Shown here piece after piece: positions 9,264 through 18,025 of a stretch of DNA of 64,000 nt. Position numbers and translations under genes: made by a program. Every line of letters starts with the position of its first letter. Position 1 is the stretch's first letter. The notes under the pieces are model-generated. The model was not told where the DNA came from. It was given only the letters and a program-made list of their open reading frames with translations, and ran no database searches. The stretch spans positions 310,001-374,000 of the forward strand of contig NZ_JANPVN010000001.1 in assembly GCF_026157085.1 (NCBI RefSeq). Reading direction: 5' to 3'. This DNA comes from Sphingomicrobium arenosum (lineage in GTDB: Bacteria; Pseudomonadota; Alphaproteobacteria; Sphingomonadales; Sphingomonadaceae).

Positions 9264-9412
9264 GCGCCGAGCGCCAGGAGAGCGGACCGAAGCAAGCGAC
9301 CTAGCGTCGAGGCAAGCCCAAAGCCCGTCCGGGGGACGGGCGACGGCTTTGCCCGCGCCACGGACGGCCTGCGCGCCCTAGCGCGACAGGATCGATGGGG
9401 TCAGGCCGCCCT
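9264..9412 (+). repeat. Dispersed repeat, copy 2
   Basis: Starts eight bases after the stop codon of the 94-aa gene. Bases 9264-9311 match 8758-8805 with five mismatches. An internal perfect 8-bp hairpin GCCCGTCC/GGACGGGC (9323-9341) follows, then CGCGCCACGG and the shared end TCAGGCCGCCCT (9401-9412). It marks the boundary after which base composition drops toward the OLD-family gene. Confidence 0.6.
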
Positions 9413-9461
9413 TATCCCTTTTGCAACATCAGTACGACGTGACCAGATTGTAAAATCGCAT

Positions 9462-9475
9462 CCGTTATGTAACGG
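9462..9475. promoter_or_regulatory. Palindrome upstream of the OLD nuclease gene
   Basis: CCGTTATGTAACGG has perfect 6-bp arms around TG. It lies 34 bp before the ATG of the OLD-family gene, a usual place for an operator. No regulator gene is adjacent. Confidence 0.35.
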
Positions 9476-9509
9476 AAAAGTTGCTCGGTGTGCGTTCAGG
9501 GGGAAGTTC

Positions 9510-11453
9510 ATGCGTTTGGCTCACGCTCGTATCAAAAACTTTAGAGCAATCTCGGACATCAGTGTGGACTTTAGTGACCATACAGTATTCGTCGGAGCGA
9601 ACGGGGTCGGAAAATCCTCAATTCTAAAGGCTGTTGGGAAATTTTTCGATAAATCGCCGCAAATATCTATAGAAGACTTCCATGAACGAAAGACCGACCA
9701 ACCGATAGAGATTGTTCTGACTTTCGAGGATCTTTCCCCTGAGGAAGCAGAAGAATTCGGCTCGAGGGTTCACAGTGGTCGTCTTGTGGTTTCGAGAATT
9801 TTTGAAGCTGGCTCGAGGGATAATGGGCGATATTACGGTCAATCACTCCAGCATCCAGAATTAGCCGCTATTCGAGCAATCGATAATGGCACCCGACGGC
9901 GGAGCGCCTTCAATGCTCTATGCGAGCAAGCTGGACTAGAAGGCCTTGAGCGTGCAGCCAACGCGCAAGAATTGGAGCATAATGCTTCGGCTTGGGAAGC
10001 AGCAAATCCCGACCAATGCGAGTTGGTTCGGGATGACGGACAGTTTCTTGGTTTTACAAATGTCGCACGAGGCGCTCTGAATAAGTACCTGTCGTTTGTT
10101 TTTGTCCCGGCTGTGCGTGACGGTGTAAAAGATGCCACTGACAATAAGGGGTCAGTGATCGGGCAGCTAATCGAGCTAGTAGTGAAATCCGTCGTAGAAA
10201 AGCGGAAAGATATTCGTGATTGGCAGCAGAGGGCGTCAGAGGAATATAAAAATCTGGTGAGCCCCGAAAACCTGGGCGAGCTCGGAACACTCTCGGGTGA
10301 GCTTAGTCAGACACTAGGCATATTCTACGGTGATTCAAAGGTGGACCTGAACTGGAAGGACCCAGAGGACTTCCAAGTCGCACTCCCTCTTGCCGATGTT
10401 CTTCTTACTGAGGGGGGGTACACCGGGCCGCTATCCAACAAGGGGCACGGTCTGCAACGGGCTTTCATTTTCACACTTCTGCAGCACCTAGCCAAGGCTC
10501 TTTCTGCTCGAACGGAAGATGACTCCGAAGAGGACGCCGCGCCGGTTGGGCCGCACAATGTCATTTTGGCAATCGAAGAGCCCGAACTCTATCAACATCC
10601 GATAAAGCAGCGGCATGTCGCAAATGTGCTACGCAGCATTAGCGAGGGTCAAATTGAGGGAGTCATGTCGCGGACTCAAGTAATGGTCTGCTCTCATTCG
10701 CCTCATTTCGTATCAACCGAGCATTTCGACGAGGTGCGGCTCACCCGTCGATGCGAAGTCGAAGACGAAGGCGCGTCTTGCGAGGTGAAACGTTTAACCT
10801 ACGGTATCGTGAATGCAGCGCTAGATGGCGCATATGCAGTTGAAGAAGGCGGCCACGATGACGCGTCTTTAAAAGCGCGTTTGCACGTTATAAACGAGGG
10901 GGTCAGCGAAGGCTTCTTTTGTGAGGCTGCGGTAGTTGTCGAAGGGGCAGGTGATCGCGCCGCACTTCTGGCTGTTGCAAAGGCGAAGAAGGTCGACCTT
11001 ACGGCGATGGGAGTAGCCATTCTCCCTGTCGGTGGAAAAGGAAACATCGACAAAGCAGTCGCAATATTTTCAAGGTTCGGAATCCCAACTTATGCTGTTT
11101 TTGATTCCGACGGAGACAAAAACACGGACGACCAGCATCTAGAACAAAATAGAGCAATACAATATCTTAGTGGCGAAGAAAATCCCGTCGACGTTAGAAC
11201 GTTCGTATCAGACAATTTTGCTTCTTTTGAAACGAACCTCAATAAGGTTCTAAAAAGTGAGCTGGGTCAATCATATGACGACCAAGCCGAACTGCTAGGC
11301 TTGTCGATGGGAATGAAGCCAAGCCGAGCTGTAAAAAATCCGGTAGTGTTATCTCAGATTGTTCGTAACTGTATCGATCAAGGCGGCAACTGTGAAACGG
11401 TTGGCGAAATTGTAGATCGGATCGTTGAGTTACGGTCGAAAGCAGCGACTTAG
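9510..11453 (+). CDS. OLD family ATP-dependent endonuclease (AAA ATPase plus TOPRIM)
   Basis: A 647-aa protein with an ABC-type ATPase half and a TOPRIM nuclease half. Walker A is GANGVGKSS (Lys35); a signature-like SNKGHGLQRA, Walker B AIEEPELYQHP (Glu356/357) and an H-loop VCSHSPHF follow. The TOPRIM core has Glu478 in VVVEGAGDR and Asp532/Asp534 in FDSDGD. Family knowledge: OLD proteins are nucleases, several of which defend against phage (P2 Old; GajA of Gabija). No GajB-type helicase or reverse transcriptase is beside it, so it looks like a stand-alone class 1 OLD. Codon and base use differ from neighbours: two 60-base lines counted by hand have 28 (9541-9600) and 26 (11101-11160) G+C, against 40 in parC (11701-11760). 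This suggests transfer. Confidence 0.88.
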   Translation: MRLAHARIKNFRAISDISVDFSDHTVFVGANGVGKSSILKAVGKFFDKSPQISIEDFHERKTDQPIEIVLTFEDLSPEEAEEFGSRVHSGRLVVSRIFEAGSRDNGRYYGQSLQHPELAAIRAIDNGTRRRSAFNALCEQAGLEGLERAANAQELEHNASAWEAANPDQCELVRDDGQFLGFTNVARGALNKYLSFVFVPAVRDGVKDATDNKGSVIGQLIELVVKSVVEKRKDIRDWQQRASEEYKNLVSPENLGELGTLSGELSQTLGIFYGDSKVDLNWKDPEDFQVALPLADVLLTEGGYTGPLSNKGHGLQRAFIFTLLQHLAKALSARTEDDSEEDAAPVGPHNVILAIEEPELYQHPIKQRHVANVLRSISEGQIEGVMSRTQVMVCSHSPHFVSTEHFDEVRLTRRCEVEDEGASCEVKRLTYGIVNAALDGAYAVEEGGHDDASLKARLHVINEGVSEGFFCEAAVVVEGAGDRAALLAVAKAKKVDLTAMGVAILPVGGKGNIDKAVAIFSRFGIPTYAVFDSDGDKNTDDQHLEQNRAIQYLSGEENPVDVRTFVSDNFASFETNLNKVLKSELGQSYDDQAELLGLSMGMKPSRAVKNPVVLSQIVRNCIDQGGNCETVGEIVDRIVELRSKAAT

Positions 11454-11533
11454 TTTCGGTATTGGGTGTCAGTTATCCTCCAGCCCCAAAACCCCATCGA
11501 CACCCATAGGGCACCCAACCTAAGCTCGCTTTC

Positions 11534-13792
11534 ATGACCACCGAATCCGTCCCCGACCAAATCATCGACGAGCCTTTCAGCTCCGCGCTGAGCGAACGCT
11601 ATCTCGTCTACGCGCTCTCCACCATCACGGCGCGCTCGCTGCCCGATGTGCGCGACGGGTTGAAGCCCGTGCACCGCCGCCTCTTGTGGGCGATGCGCAA
11701 GCTGAAGCTCGATCCCGCGGGCGCCTACAAGAAGTCGGCGCGCGTGGTGGGCGATGTCATCGGTAAATATCACCCGCATGGCGATGCGTCGGTCTATGAC
11801 GCGATGGTGCGATTGGCGCAGGACTTTTCGCTGCGCTATCCGCTGGTCGAGGGGCAGGGGAATTTCGGCAATATCGACGGGGATAATGCCGCTGCCTATC
11901 GCTATACCGAGGCCAAGCTGACCCGGACCGCGATGCGGCTCATGGCGGGGATCGACGAGGGCACGGTGCCGTTTCGCGCCACCTATAATGGCGAGGAGGA
12001 CGAGCCCGAGGTGTTCCCGGGGCTGTTCCCCAATTTGCTCGCCAATGGCGCGGCGGGGATCGCGGTGGGGATGGCGACGAGCATCCCGCCGCACAATGTG
12101 GGCGAGCTGTGCGATGCGGCGGTGCATCTCATCGGGACGCGCGATGCGCGCGACGAGACCTTGATGAAATATGTCAAGGGGCCGGACTTTCCCACCGGCG
12201 GCGTGCTGGTCGATGACGAACAGGTGGTCCTCAAGGCCTATGTGACGGGCAGGGGCAGTTTCCGCATTCGCGCGAAGATCGGCCGCGAGGACATGAAGGG
12301 CGGGGCCTGGCAGCTGGTCGTGACCGAAATCCCTTATGGGGTGGCGAAGGGCAAGCTGATCGAGCAGATCGCGGGGCTGATCGGGGACAAGAAGCTGCCG
12401 ATCCTCGCCGATGTGCGCGACGAGAGCGCGGAGGATATTCGCATTGTCTTGGAGCCGAGGAGCCGGACGGTGGATGCGGCGCTGCTCGAGGAGAGTTTGT
12501 ACAAGCTGTCCGATCTGGAGAGCCGGTTTTCGCTTAATTTGAACGTGCTCGAGCATGGGCGGACGCCAGGGGTGATGAGCCTGCGCGAGGCGCTCTTGTC
12601 GTGGATCGACTTTCAATATGACGTGATGCGCAATCGGGCGCAGTGGCGGATCGGGAAGATCGAAGACCGGCTGGAGCTGGTGCGCGGCTATCTCATCGCC
12701 TTCCTCAACCTTGACAGGGTGATCGAGATCATTCGCACCGAGGACGAGCCCAAAGCGGTGATGATGGCTGAGTTCAGCCTGACCGACCGGCAGGCGGAGG
12801 CGATCCTCAACATGCGGCTCAGGAGCTTGCGCAAGCTCGAGGAGATGGAGCTGAAGGGCGAGGAGGCGAACCTCTTGGCCGAGAAGGGCGAATTGGAGGC
12901 GCTGCTGGGCGATGAGGGGTTGCAGCAGGCCAAGCTCAAGGACGAGCTTCGGGCGCTGAAGAAGGAATATAAGGACGATCCGCGCAGGACGGCGGTCGAG
13001 CCGGCGGCCGTAGCGGCGGATGTCGACTGGACGCAGATGATCGACAAGGAGCCGGTCACGGTGATCCTGTCGAAGAAGGGTTGGCTGCGGGCGATGAAGG
13101 GGCATGTCGACCTGGCCACCGTGCCCGAGATGAAGTTTCGCGAAGGCGACGAGGCGGCGTTTCATTTCCATGCGCAGACGACCGATCGCATCCTCGTGGT
13201 GGCGGAGAATGGGCGAATCTTCACCGTGGGGGCGGACAAGCTGCCCGGCGGCAGGGGATTTGGCGAGCCGCTGCGGTTGATGATCGACCTCGAAGGCGAG
13301 GTGGAGATCGTGACCGCGATGGCGCTGGATCCCAAGGCGCGGTACCTGGTGGCGGCGTCGGACGGGCGCGGTTTCGTGGCGCTGGGCGAGAATCTGAGCG
13401 CCGAGACGCGCAAGGGCAAGCAGCTGGTGAACCTTAGGAAAGGGGCCAAGGTGAAGCTGGTCAAGCCGGTACCCGAGGGCGGTGATGCCATCGCGGTGGT
13501 GGGCGAGAACAGGAAGCTCTTGGTCTTCGCCATCGAGGAATTGCCCGAACTGGGGCGCGGGGCGGGGGTGCAGTTGCAGCGCTATCGCGACGGCGGGCTT
13601 TCCGATGCGATCGGTTTCCGGCTCGAGGAGGGTCTGAGCTGGGCGATGGGCGGGGGCGCGCGCAATCGCACCGAATCCGACATGACCCCGTGGAAGGTGG
13701 CGCGGGGCGCGGCCGGACGCATGGCGCCGCAGGGCTTTCCGCAGTCGAACAGCTTCGTCCCGCCGGTGAAAAAGGACGAGGGCGAGGGGTGA
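11534..13792 (+). CDS. parC: DNA topoisomerase IV subunit A
   Basis: A 752-aa type IIA topoisomerase A subunit that works with ParE to decatenate chromosomes. The breakage-reunion start (SERYLVYALSTITARSLPDV, then RDGLKPVHRRLLWAM) is clear and the catalytic tyrosine is Tyr124 in AAYRYTEAKLT. The length and the absence of a GyrA box (QRRGGKG) favour ParC over GyrA. In the quinolone-determining loop HPHGDASVYDA, the residue matching E. coli GyrA Ser83/ParC Ser80 is Ala85. The gene follows the OLD gene by 80 bp. Confidence 0.95.
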   Translation: MTTESVPDQIIDEPFSSALSERYLVYALSTITARSLPDVRDGLKPVHRRLLWAMRKLKLDPAGAYKKSARVVGDVIGKYHPHGDASVYDAMVRLAQDFSLRYPLVEGQGNFGNIDGDNAAAYRYTEAKLTRTAMRLMAGIDEGTVPFRATYNGEEDEPEVFPGLFPNLLANGAAGIAVGMATSIPPHNVGELCDAAVHLIGTRDARDETLMKYVKGPDFPTGGVLVDDEQVVLKAYVTGRGSFRIRAKIGREDMKGGAWQLVVTEIPYGVAKGKLIEQIAGLIGDKKLPILADVRDESAEDIRIVLEPRSRTVDAALLEESLYKLSDLESRFSLNLNVLEHGRTPGVMSLREALLSWIDFQYDVMRNRAQWRIGKIEDRLELVRGYLIAFLNLDRVIEIIRTEDEPKAVMMAEFSLTDRQAEAILNMRLRSLRKLEEMELKGEEANLLAEKGELEALLGDEGLQQAKLKDELRALKKEYKDDPRRTAVEPAAVAADVDWTQMIDKEPVTVILSKKGWLRAMKGHVDLATVPEMKFREGDEAAFHFHAQTTDRILVVAENGRIFTVGADKLPGGRGFGEPLRLMIDLEGEVEIVTAMALDPKARYLVAASDGRGFVALGENLSAETRKGKQLVNLRKGAKVKLVKPVPEGGDAIAVVGENRKLLVFAIEELPELGRGAGVQLQRYRDGGLSDAIGFRLEEGLSWAMGGGARNRTESDMTPWKVARGAAGRMAPQGFPQSNSFVPPVKKDEGEG

Positions 13793-13816
13793 TCGCCTGA
13801 GGGAAGGGCCCTAATT

Positions 13817-13836
13817 GATCCGTTTCGGGACGGATC
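13817..13836. terminator. Perfect inverted repeat after parC
   Basis: GATCCGT and ACGGATC form a perfect 7-bp stem with loop TTCGGG, 24 bp after the parC stop. No T-run follows, so it may be a weak terminator or an operator of the next gene. Confidence 0.4.
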
Positions 13837-13898
13837 GGGGAAGGTTCACAAATGGCTGAATACTCCGCGTTAACCCTTCTCGTTTAAGCGGGGTCGCC

Positions 13899-15674
13899 AT
13901 GCAGGCCATGATGCCCCTCCAACTGGCGCCTTCGTCGCCGCGCCGCGCGATGCCCGCGGCCGACAGCGAATTGCTGCGCGCGCTGCCCATCGCGGCGGCA
14001 GTCGTCAGCCTGGACGGCGAGGGCGAGATGGCGCTCGATGCGTGGAACGCGCGCTTCATCGAGACGATTACCGGGGGGCAGAAGCACCTCGATGCGCGCC
14101 CGATCATCCGGGCGGCGGCGGCAGGACCGCTCGGTACCTTCATCAAGACGTATCTCAACGATCCGGCCAATGCGCCGAGCGAGACCGAGCGGCAGGACGG
14201 CTCGGGCGTCCATATGCGCTATTTCCGATTGAAGCTGGCGCCGCTGGCGGCGAGCGAGGGGGCGCGCTCGCGCTGCCTCCTCAGCCTCGTCGAGGAGACG
14301 CAGCAACGGCGCGCACAAGAGCATCTCAAGACGCAGATGTTGCAATGCTCGCTCACCGGCCTGCCCAACCGGCTCGCCTTTACCGATGCGATCGAGGCGG
14401 TGGCGGGCGACGAGGCGCGGGCCGAGGGCTATGCGATCCTGCTGGTCGACCTCTTGCGCTTTTCGCGAATCAACCAGTCGATGGGCTCGGTGGTGGGCGA
14501 TGAGCTACTGATCAGCGTGGCGAGCCGCCTCGTCGGGGGCTTGCGCGACGGCGACATGCTGGCGCGGGTGGGCGGCAATGAATTCGGCATCCTCTATTCG
14601 GTCAAGGGCGGGGCGAGCGATGCGCTCGCCGCCGCCCAGCGCATCGCGCGGCTGATCGAGGAACCCTTCACTTTGTCGGACCTCGATATTCGCGTCGACG
14701 GCGCGATCGGGATCGCGCTCCTGCATCACGGCGAGGACGGCGAAGAGCTGTTCCGCAACGCGCAATTCGCGATCAAGCAGGCCAAGGCGGCGGGCACGCC
14801 GACCATCTACGAGCCCGAGCAAGCGGTGGCGGCGCGGCGGCGTTTCTCGATCGAGACCGAATTGCGCCGCGCGCTGGAACGCGACGAATTGGACCTGGCC
14901 TATCAGCCGCTGATCGAGCTGAAGACGGGCCGCGTCACCGGCTTCGAGGCGCTGGCGCGCTGGACCCATGAGGATCGCGGCGAGATCGGACCGGCCGAAT
15001 TCATCCCGGTGGCCGAGGAAAGCGGGCTGATCCTCGAACTCGGGCGCTGGGCGATGGACAAGGCGGCGCGCACGCTGGCGAGTTGGGACAATGCCGAGGG
15101 GCAGGCGCTGCCGATCAACCTGTCGGTCAACCTGTCGGCGATTCAGGTGGCGCGCGACAATGTCTCCGAGATGGTCGGATCGACGCTGAAGACGCATCAG
15201 ATCGGCGGCGAGCGGCTGACCATCGAACTGACCGAAAGCGCGATCGTCCAGGATCCGGGCCGCGCGACGCGCGTGTTCGAGCAGATCAAGAGCCTCGATG
15301 CCAATCTGGCGATGGACGATTTCGGCACCGGCTATTCGAGCCTCGCCTATCTCCAGCGGCTGCCGATCGACCTGCTCAAGATCGACCAGCGCTTCATCAA
15401 GGGCATGTTGTCCGATGACGACAGTATCGCCATCGTTCGCGCCATCCTCGGCCTTGCCGATGCGCTCGGCATGAAGACGACCGCCGAGGGGATCGAGAGC
15501 GGCGATCTGGCCGAGACGCTGACCGGATTGGGTTGTGTCCACGGCCAGGGCTTCCATTTCTCCAAGGCGGTCGACGCCAAGCGCGCGCTGGCCTATTGGC
15601 GGGCGCGCGAGGAAAAGGCGCTGCGCGAGGGCAAGATCGACGCCAGCCCCGTCATGCGGGTGCGCCATGGCTGA
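13899..15674 (+). CDS. GGDEF/EAL domain protein, probable c-di-GMP phosphodiesterase
   Basis: A 591-aa protein: an N-terminal PAS-like segment (~1-140), a GGDEF domain (~150-315) and an EAL domain (~330-580). The diguanylate cyclase signature reads GGNEF (residues 225-229), so synthesis activity is probably lost. The EAL domain keeps EALARW (Glu350), NLSAIQ, the glutamate in TELTESAIV, DDFGTGYSS and the LKID lysine, so c-di-GMP hydrolysis is likely. Membrane helices are not evident. The stop overlaps the start of a PilZ gene by eight bases, linking a c-di-GMP hydrolase with a sensor. Confidence 0.9.
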   Translation: MQAMMPLQLAPSSPRRAMPAADSELLRALPIAAAVVSLDGEGEMALDAWNARFIETITGGQKHLDARPIIRAAAAGPLGTFIKTYLNDPANAPSETERQDGSGVHMRYFRLKLAPLAASEGARSRCLLSLVEETQQRRAQEHLKTQMLQCSLTGLPNRLAFTDAIEAVAGDEARAEGYAILLVDLLRFSRINQSMGSVVGDELLISVASRLVGGLRDGDMLARVGGNEFGILYSVKGGASDALAAAQRIARLIEEPFTLSDLDIRVDGAIGIALLHHGEDGEELFRNAQFAIKQAKAAGTPTIYEPEQAVAARRRFSIETELRRALERDELDLAYQPLIELKTGRVTGFEALARWTHEDRGEIGPAEFIPVAEESGLILELGRWAMDKAARTLASWDNAEGQALPINLSVNLSAIQVARDNVSEMVGSTLKTHQIGGERLTIELTESAIVQDPGRATRVFEQIKSLDANLAMDDFGTGYSSLAYLQRLPIDLLKIDQRFIKGMLSDDDSIAIVRAILGLADALGMKTTAEGIESGDLAETLTGLGCVHGQGFHFSKAVDAKRALAYWRAREEKALREGKIDASPVMRVRHG

Positions 15675-15936
15675 GCGCGATCCCGATTTCTCGCGCGCGG
15701 TGCGCATCGACCTGTCCCAGCGCGGCGTGCTGACCGACTGCGACGGCGGCAGGGTCGCCGTGATCGTGCGCGACCTGTCGAAGGACGGCTGCAAGCTCGA
15801 CACCGACGGATCGCTCGAAATGGGCGAAGCCGTCAGCCTGCAGGTCGGCAAGGGCCCCGCGATCCCGGCGGTCGTGGCATGGACGCGCGACCTCGAGGTC
15901 GGCTTGCAATTCAGCGCCGCCTCCGCCATCGGCTGA
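15667..15936 (+). CDS. PilZ domain protein
   Basis: An 89-aa single PilZ domain that could bind c-di-GMP. The DLSKDG motif (D-x-S-x-x-G) is intact. The first motif reads SRAVR; the arginines are three apart rather than the usual four (RxxxR), so affinity may differ. The ATG lies within the last codons of the EAL gene, indicating translational coupling. A paralogue follows 108 bp downstream. Confidence 0.85.
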   Translation: MAERDPDFSRAVRIDLSQRGVLTDCDGGRVAVIVRDLSKDGCKLDTDGSLEMGEAVSLQVGKGPAIPAVVAWTRDLEVGLQFSAASAIG

Positions 15937-16044
15937 GGCACGGTCGTTTCGGCGGCGAAAAAAATTGATCCAGTTTAGTTTACGAGTTGCGTCATGAGAG
16001 AGAATTTGGCACTTTCCTCGAATAGTGCTCGGGGGAATGAAGAC

Positions 16045-16317
16045 ATGCGGCGCAAGCCCGGTGAGATCAAGCGCGCCAAGCGCATCGAGGTAAACCACGA
16101 AGGCATCCTCGTCGCCAGCGACGGCGTCGAGAGCAAGGTCACGGTGATCGACCTGTCGGCCGAGGGCTGCCGGTTGAAGACCGATGGTTCGGCGATGATC
16201 GGCGAGGAAGTGCGGCTACGCGTCGGGCGCTCGGGCGATTATCCCGCGCAGGTGCGCTGGGCGCTGGGCGAAGAAGCGGGCTTGCGCTTCACGGGTCCCG
16301 CCGAACCGCCCGCCTAA
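16045..16317 (+). CDS. PilZ domain protein, paralogue
   Basis: A 90-aa PilZ protein with KRAKR and DLSAEG motifs, similar in layout to the preceding PilZ protein. An upstream in-frame ATG at 15994 would give 107 residues; 16045 was chosen because GGGGG lies a normal distance before it and the N-terminus then matches its paralogue. The gap before it (15937-16044) contains a run of seven A followed by AT-rich sequence that may be a promoter. Confidence 0.82.
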   Translation: MRRKPGEIKRAKRIEVNHEGILVASDGVESKVTVIDLSAEGCRLKTDGSAMIGEEVRLRVGRSGDYPAQVRWALGEEAGLRFTGPAEPPA

Positions 16318-16385
16318 GGCGCGGCAAAAAGGCTTTTCTTCATCGCTAAAATCGCGCAGCCTTCCGGCACCAACCGGGGGCTGTC

Positions 16386-17174
16386 TTGTTTCGACCGAGA
16401 TTTCGCAGGCTGCGCGCGCGCGAATGGCGCTCGATCCGCCATTGGGGGATCGAGCTGGCGGTGGTCGTCGTCGGCGTGCTGCTGGCGCTATGGGCGGCGG
16501 AGTGGGCCGAGGGGCGGCGCGAACGGGCGGCCTTCGCCGCGCTAAGGGAGGCGATCGATGACGAGGCGCGAGGCAATCTCGTCGATCTCGTCAAGCGCCA
16601 TGGCCAATCGCAATGCTTGATCGCCAAGATCGACGATATTCGTGGGCGGCTGCTCGATCGTGACACGACCTGGGCGGGGATCGAGGGGGATGCGACCTTT
16701 TCCTCTATCGCGGAAGCGCAGCGGGTGCCGAGCTTCATGAGCACCTTCGGCGTCGAGATCGAGCGCAGCGCCTTCGATGCGGCGCTTGAGGGCGGCATCG
16801 CGCGCTACCTCTCGGCGCAGGAGATGGAAGATCATCGCCAGCTTTATACGTGGTTCGGCCAATATCAGGAGCATTTCGAGGCCACCGAGGCGGGCAAGAG
16901 GGTGTTGGCGGGGCTGACCACCGACCTGCCGCTCGACGATACGATGCGCGTGGAGGCCCTGCGCGCGCTCAAGGACATCGACACGGGGGTGATGGTGATC
17001 GCGCGCTATGAGGATGTGGCGGACAAGATGCTCGAGCTGGGCATTGGCAATGTCGACTGGGTGACGCAGGCGCTGGATCCCGAGGAGCTGAGGCGGGACC
17101 TGGTGCGCTCGGGAACGGTGCGGCCCTGCTTCAAGCTGCCGCCAAATCCGTTGTTGGAAGGGGAGGCGCAATGA
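16386..17174 (+). CDS. Membrane-anchored hypothetical protein, tandem paralogue 1
   Basis: A 262-aa protein with a basic N-terminus and one membrane helix, IELAVVVVGVLLALWAAEWA, then a mostly helical soluble domain. The start is TTG after a GGGGG site; no nearby in-frame ATG exists. The helix-plus-EWAEGRR layout resembles DUF6090-type proteins (a resemblance noted by eye, not confirmed). A conserved Cys (SQC) and a Cys near the C-terminus recur in the next protein. Function unknown. Its stop overlaps the next start (ATGA). Confidence 0.65.
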   Translation: MFRPRFRRLRAREWRSIRHWGIELAVVVVGVLLALWAAEWAEGRRERAAFAALREAIDDEARGNLVDLVKRHGQSQCLIAKIDDIRGRLLDRDTTWAGIEGDATFSSIAEAQRVPSFMSTFGVEIERSAFDAALEGGIARYLSAQEMEDHRQLYTWFGQYQEHFEATEAGKRVLAGLTTDLPLDDTMRVEALRALKDIDTGVMVIARYEDVADKMLELGIGNVDWVTQALDPEELRRDLVRSGTVRPCFKLPPNPLLEGEAQ

Positions 17175-17950
17175 TGCGGCTGCGACGGCTTCGTCCGCGC
17201 GAGATGCGCTCGATCCGGCATTGGGCGATCGAGCTGGCGGTGGTCGTGGTCGGCGTGTTGCTGGCGCTAGGGGCGGCGGAGTGGGCCGAGGGGCGGCGTG
17301 AGGCGGCGCGGCAGGCCGAGGCGCTGGAGGAGGTCGATGCGGCGATCGATAACGCGCTGTTGTTTCATGCCCATTATCAGGCGACCAAACCTTGCATCCT
17401 CGCCGAACGCGATCGCATTCTCGAGCAGCTTCGCGCGCCAGGAACGGCATGGCAGGGGATCGCTGCGTCGAATAGCCGGCAGGGGCTGAGCTCGCAACTG
17501 GCGTTCGACTATCCGTTCCTGCCGATGACCGCCCAATTCCGGATTGATGCGTGGGACCGGGCGCGCGCGGTGGGGGCGTTCGAGACGATGGATCGAGACA
17601 GAGCCGACCAATATGCCCTGGCCGAATATTCGCTCGACATTGCATCGCGGCAGGCCGACATTCTTGCCCAGACGCTCGCGACCTTTGCGCCCTTGTCGGT
17701 GGATCGCACCCTGACCGCGGACCAGCGGCTGGCGATGGAACAGGCGCTGGCGCAAGCCGACCTGTCGCTGGAATTCGTCGAGGTCCTCGGCATCAGCCTG
17801 CGGCAGGCGTTGCGCGAGATCGACTGGGTGATGGGCGAGAACCTTCGTCGCGCCAACGAACGGGCGATCGAGACCCGTAGGGGGCAGTTCGGCGCGTGCA
17901 TCGTCGATGTCGACCCCTTCCCGCCATCCGAGAAGACACTCGGTCGATGA
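17171..17950 (+). CDS. Membrane-anchored hypothetical protein, tandem paralogue 2
   Basis: A 259-aa duplicate of the preceding gene. The first ~45 residues are nearly the same (SIRHW-IELAVVVVGVLLAL-AAEWAEGRR); the rest is much diverged but keeps Cys in KPCILAERDRILEQL and near the C-terminus (CIVDVDPFPP). The four-base overlap with its paralogue implies coexpression, perhaps as a heteromer. Function unknown. Confidence 0.65.
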   Translation: MMRLRRLRPREMRSIRHWAIELAVVVVGVLLALGAAEWAEGRREAARQAEALEEVDAAIDNALLFHAHYQATKPCILAERDRILEQLRAPGTAWQGIAASNSRQGLSSQLAFDYPFLPMTAQFRIDAWDRARAVGAFETMDRDRADQYALAEYSLDIASRQADILAQTLATFAPLSVDRTLTADQRLAMEQALAQADLSLEFVEVLGISLRQALREIDWVMGENLRRANERAIETRRGQFGACIVDVDPFPPSEKTLGR

Positions 17951-18025
17951 TCCGGTTGCGCCGCCCGAGGCCACTGCGCCCGCGCTAGCTGGCGATCACT
18001 GTCGCCGGGTCGAATGGCGCGGGGG

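Noticed and set aside
9510..11453. Gabija defence system
   Set aside because: The OLD-type protein resembles GajA, but no UvrD-like GajB helicase is adjacent on either side, so only a stand-alone OLD call is justified.
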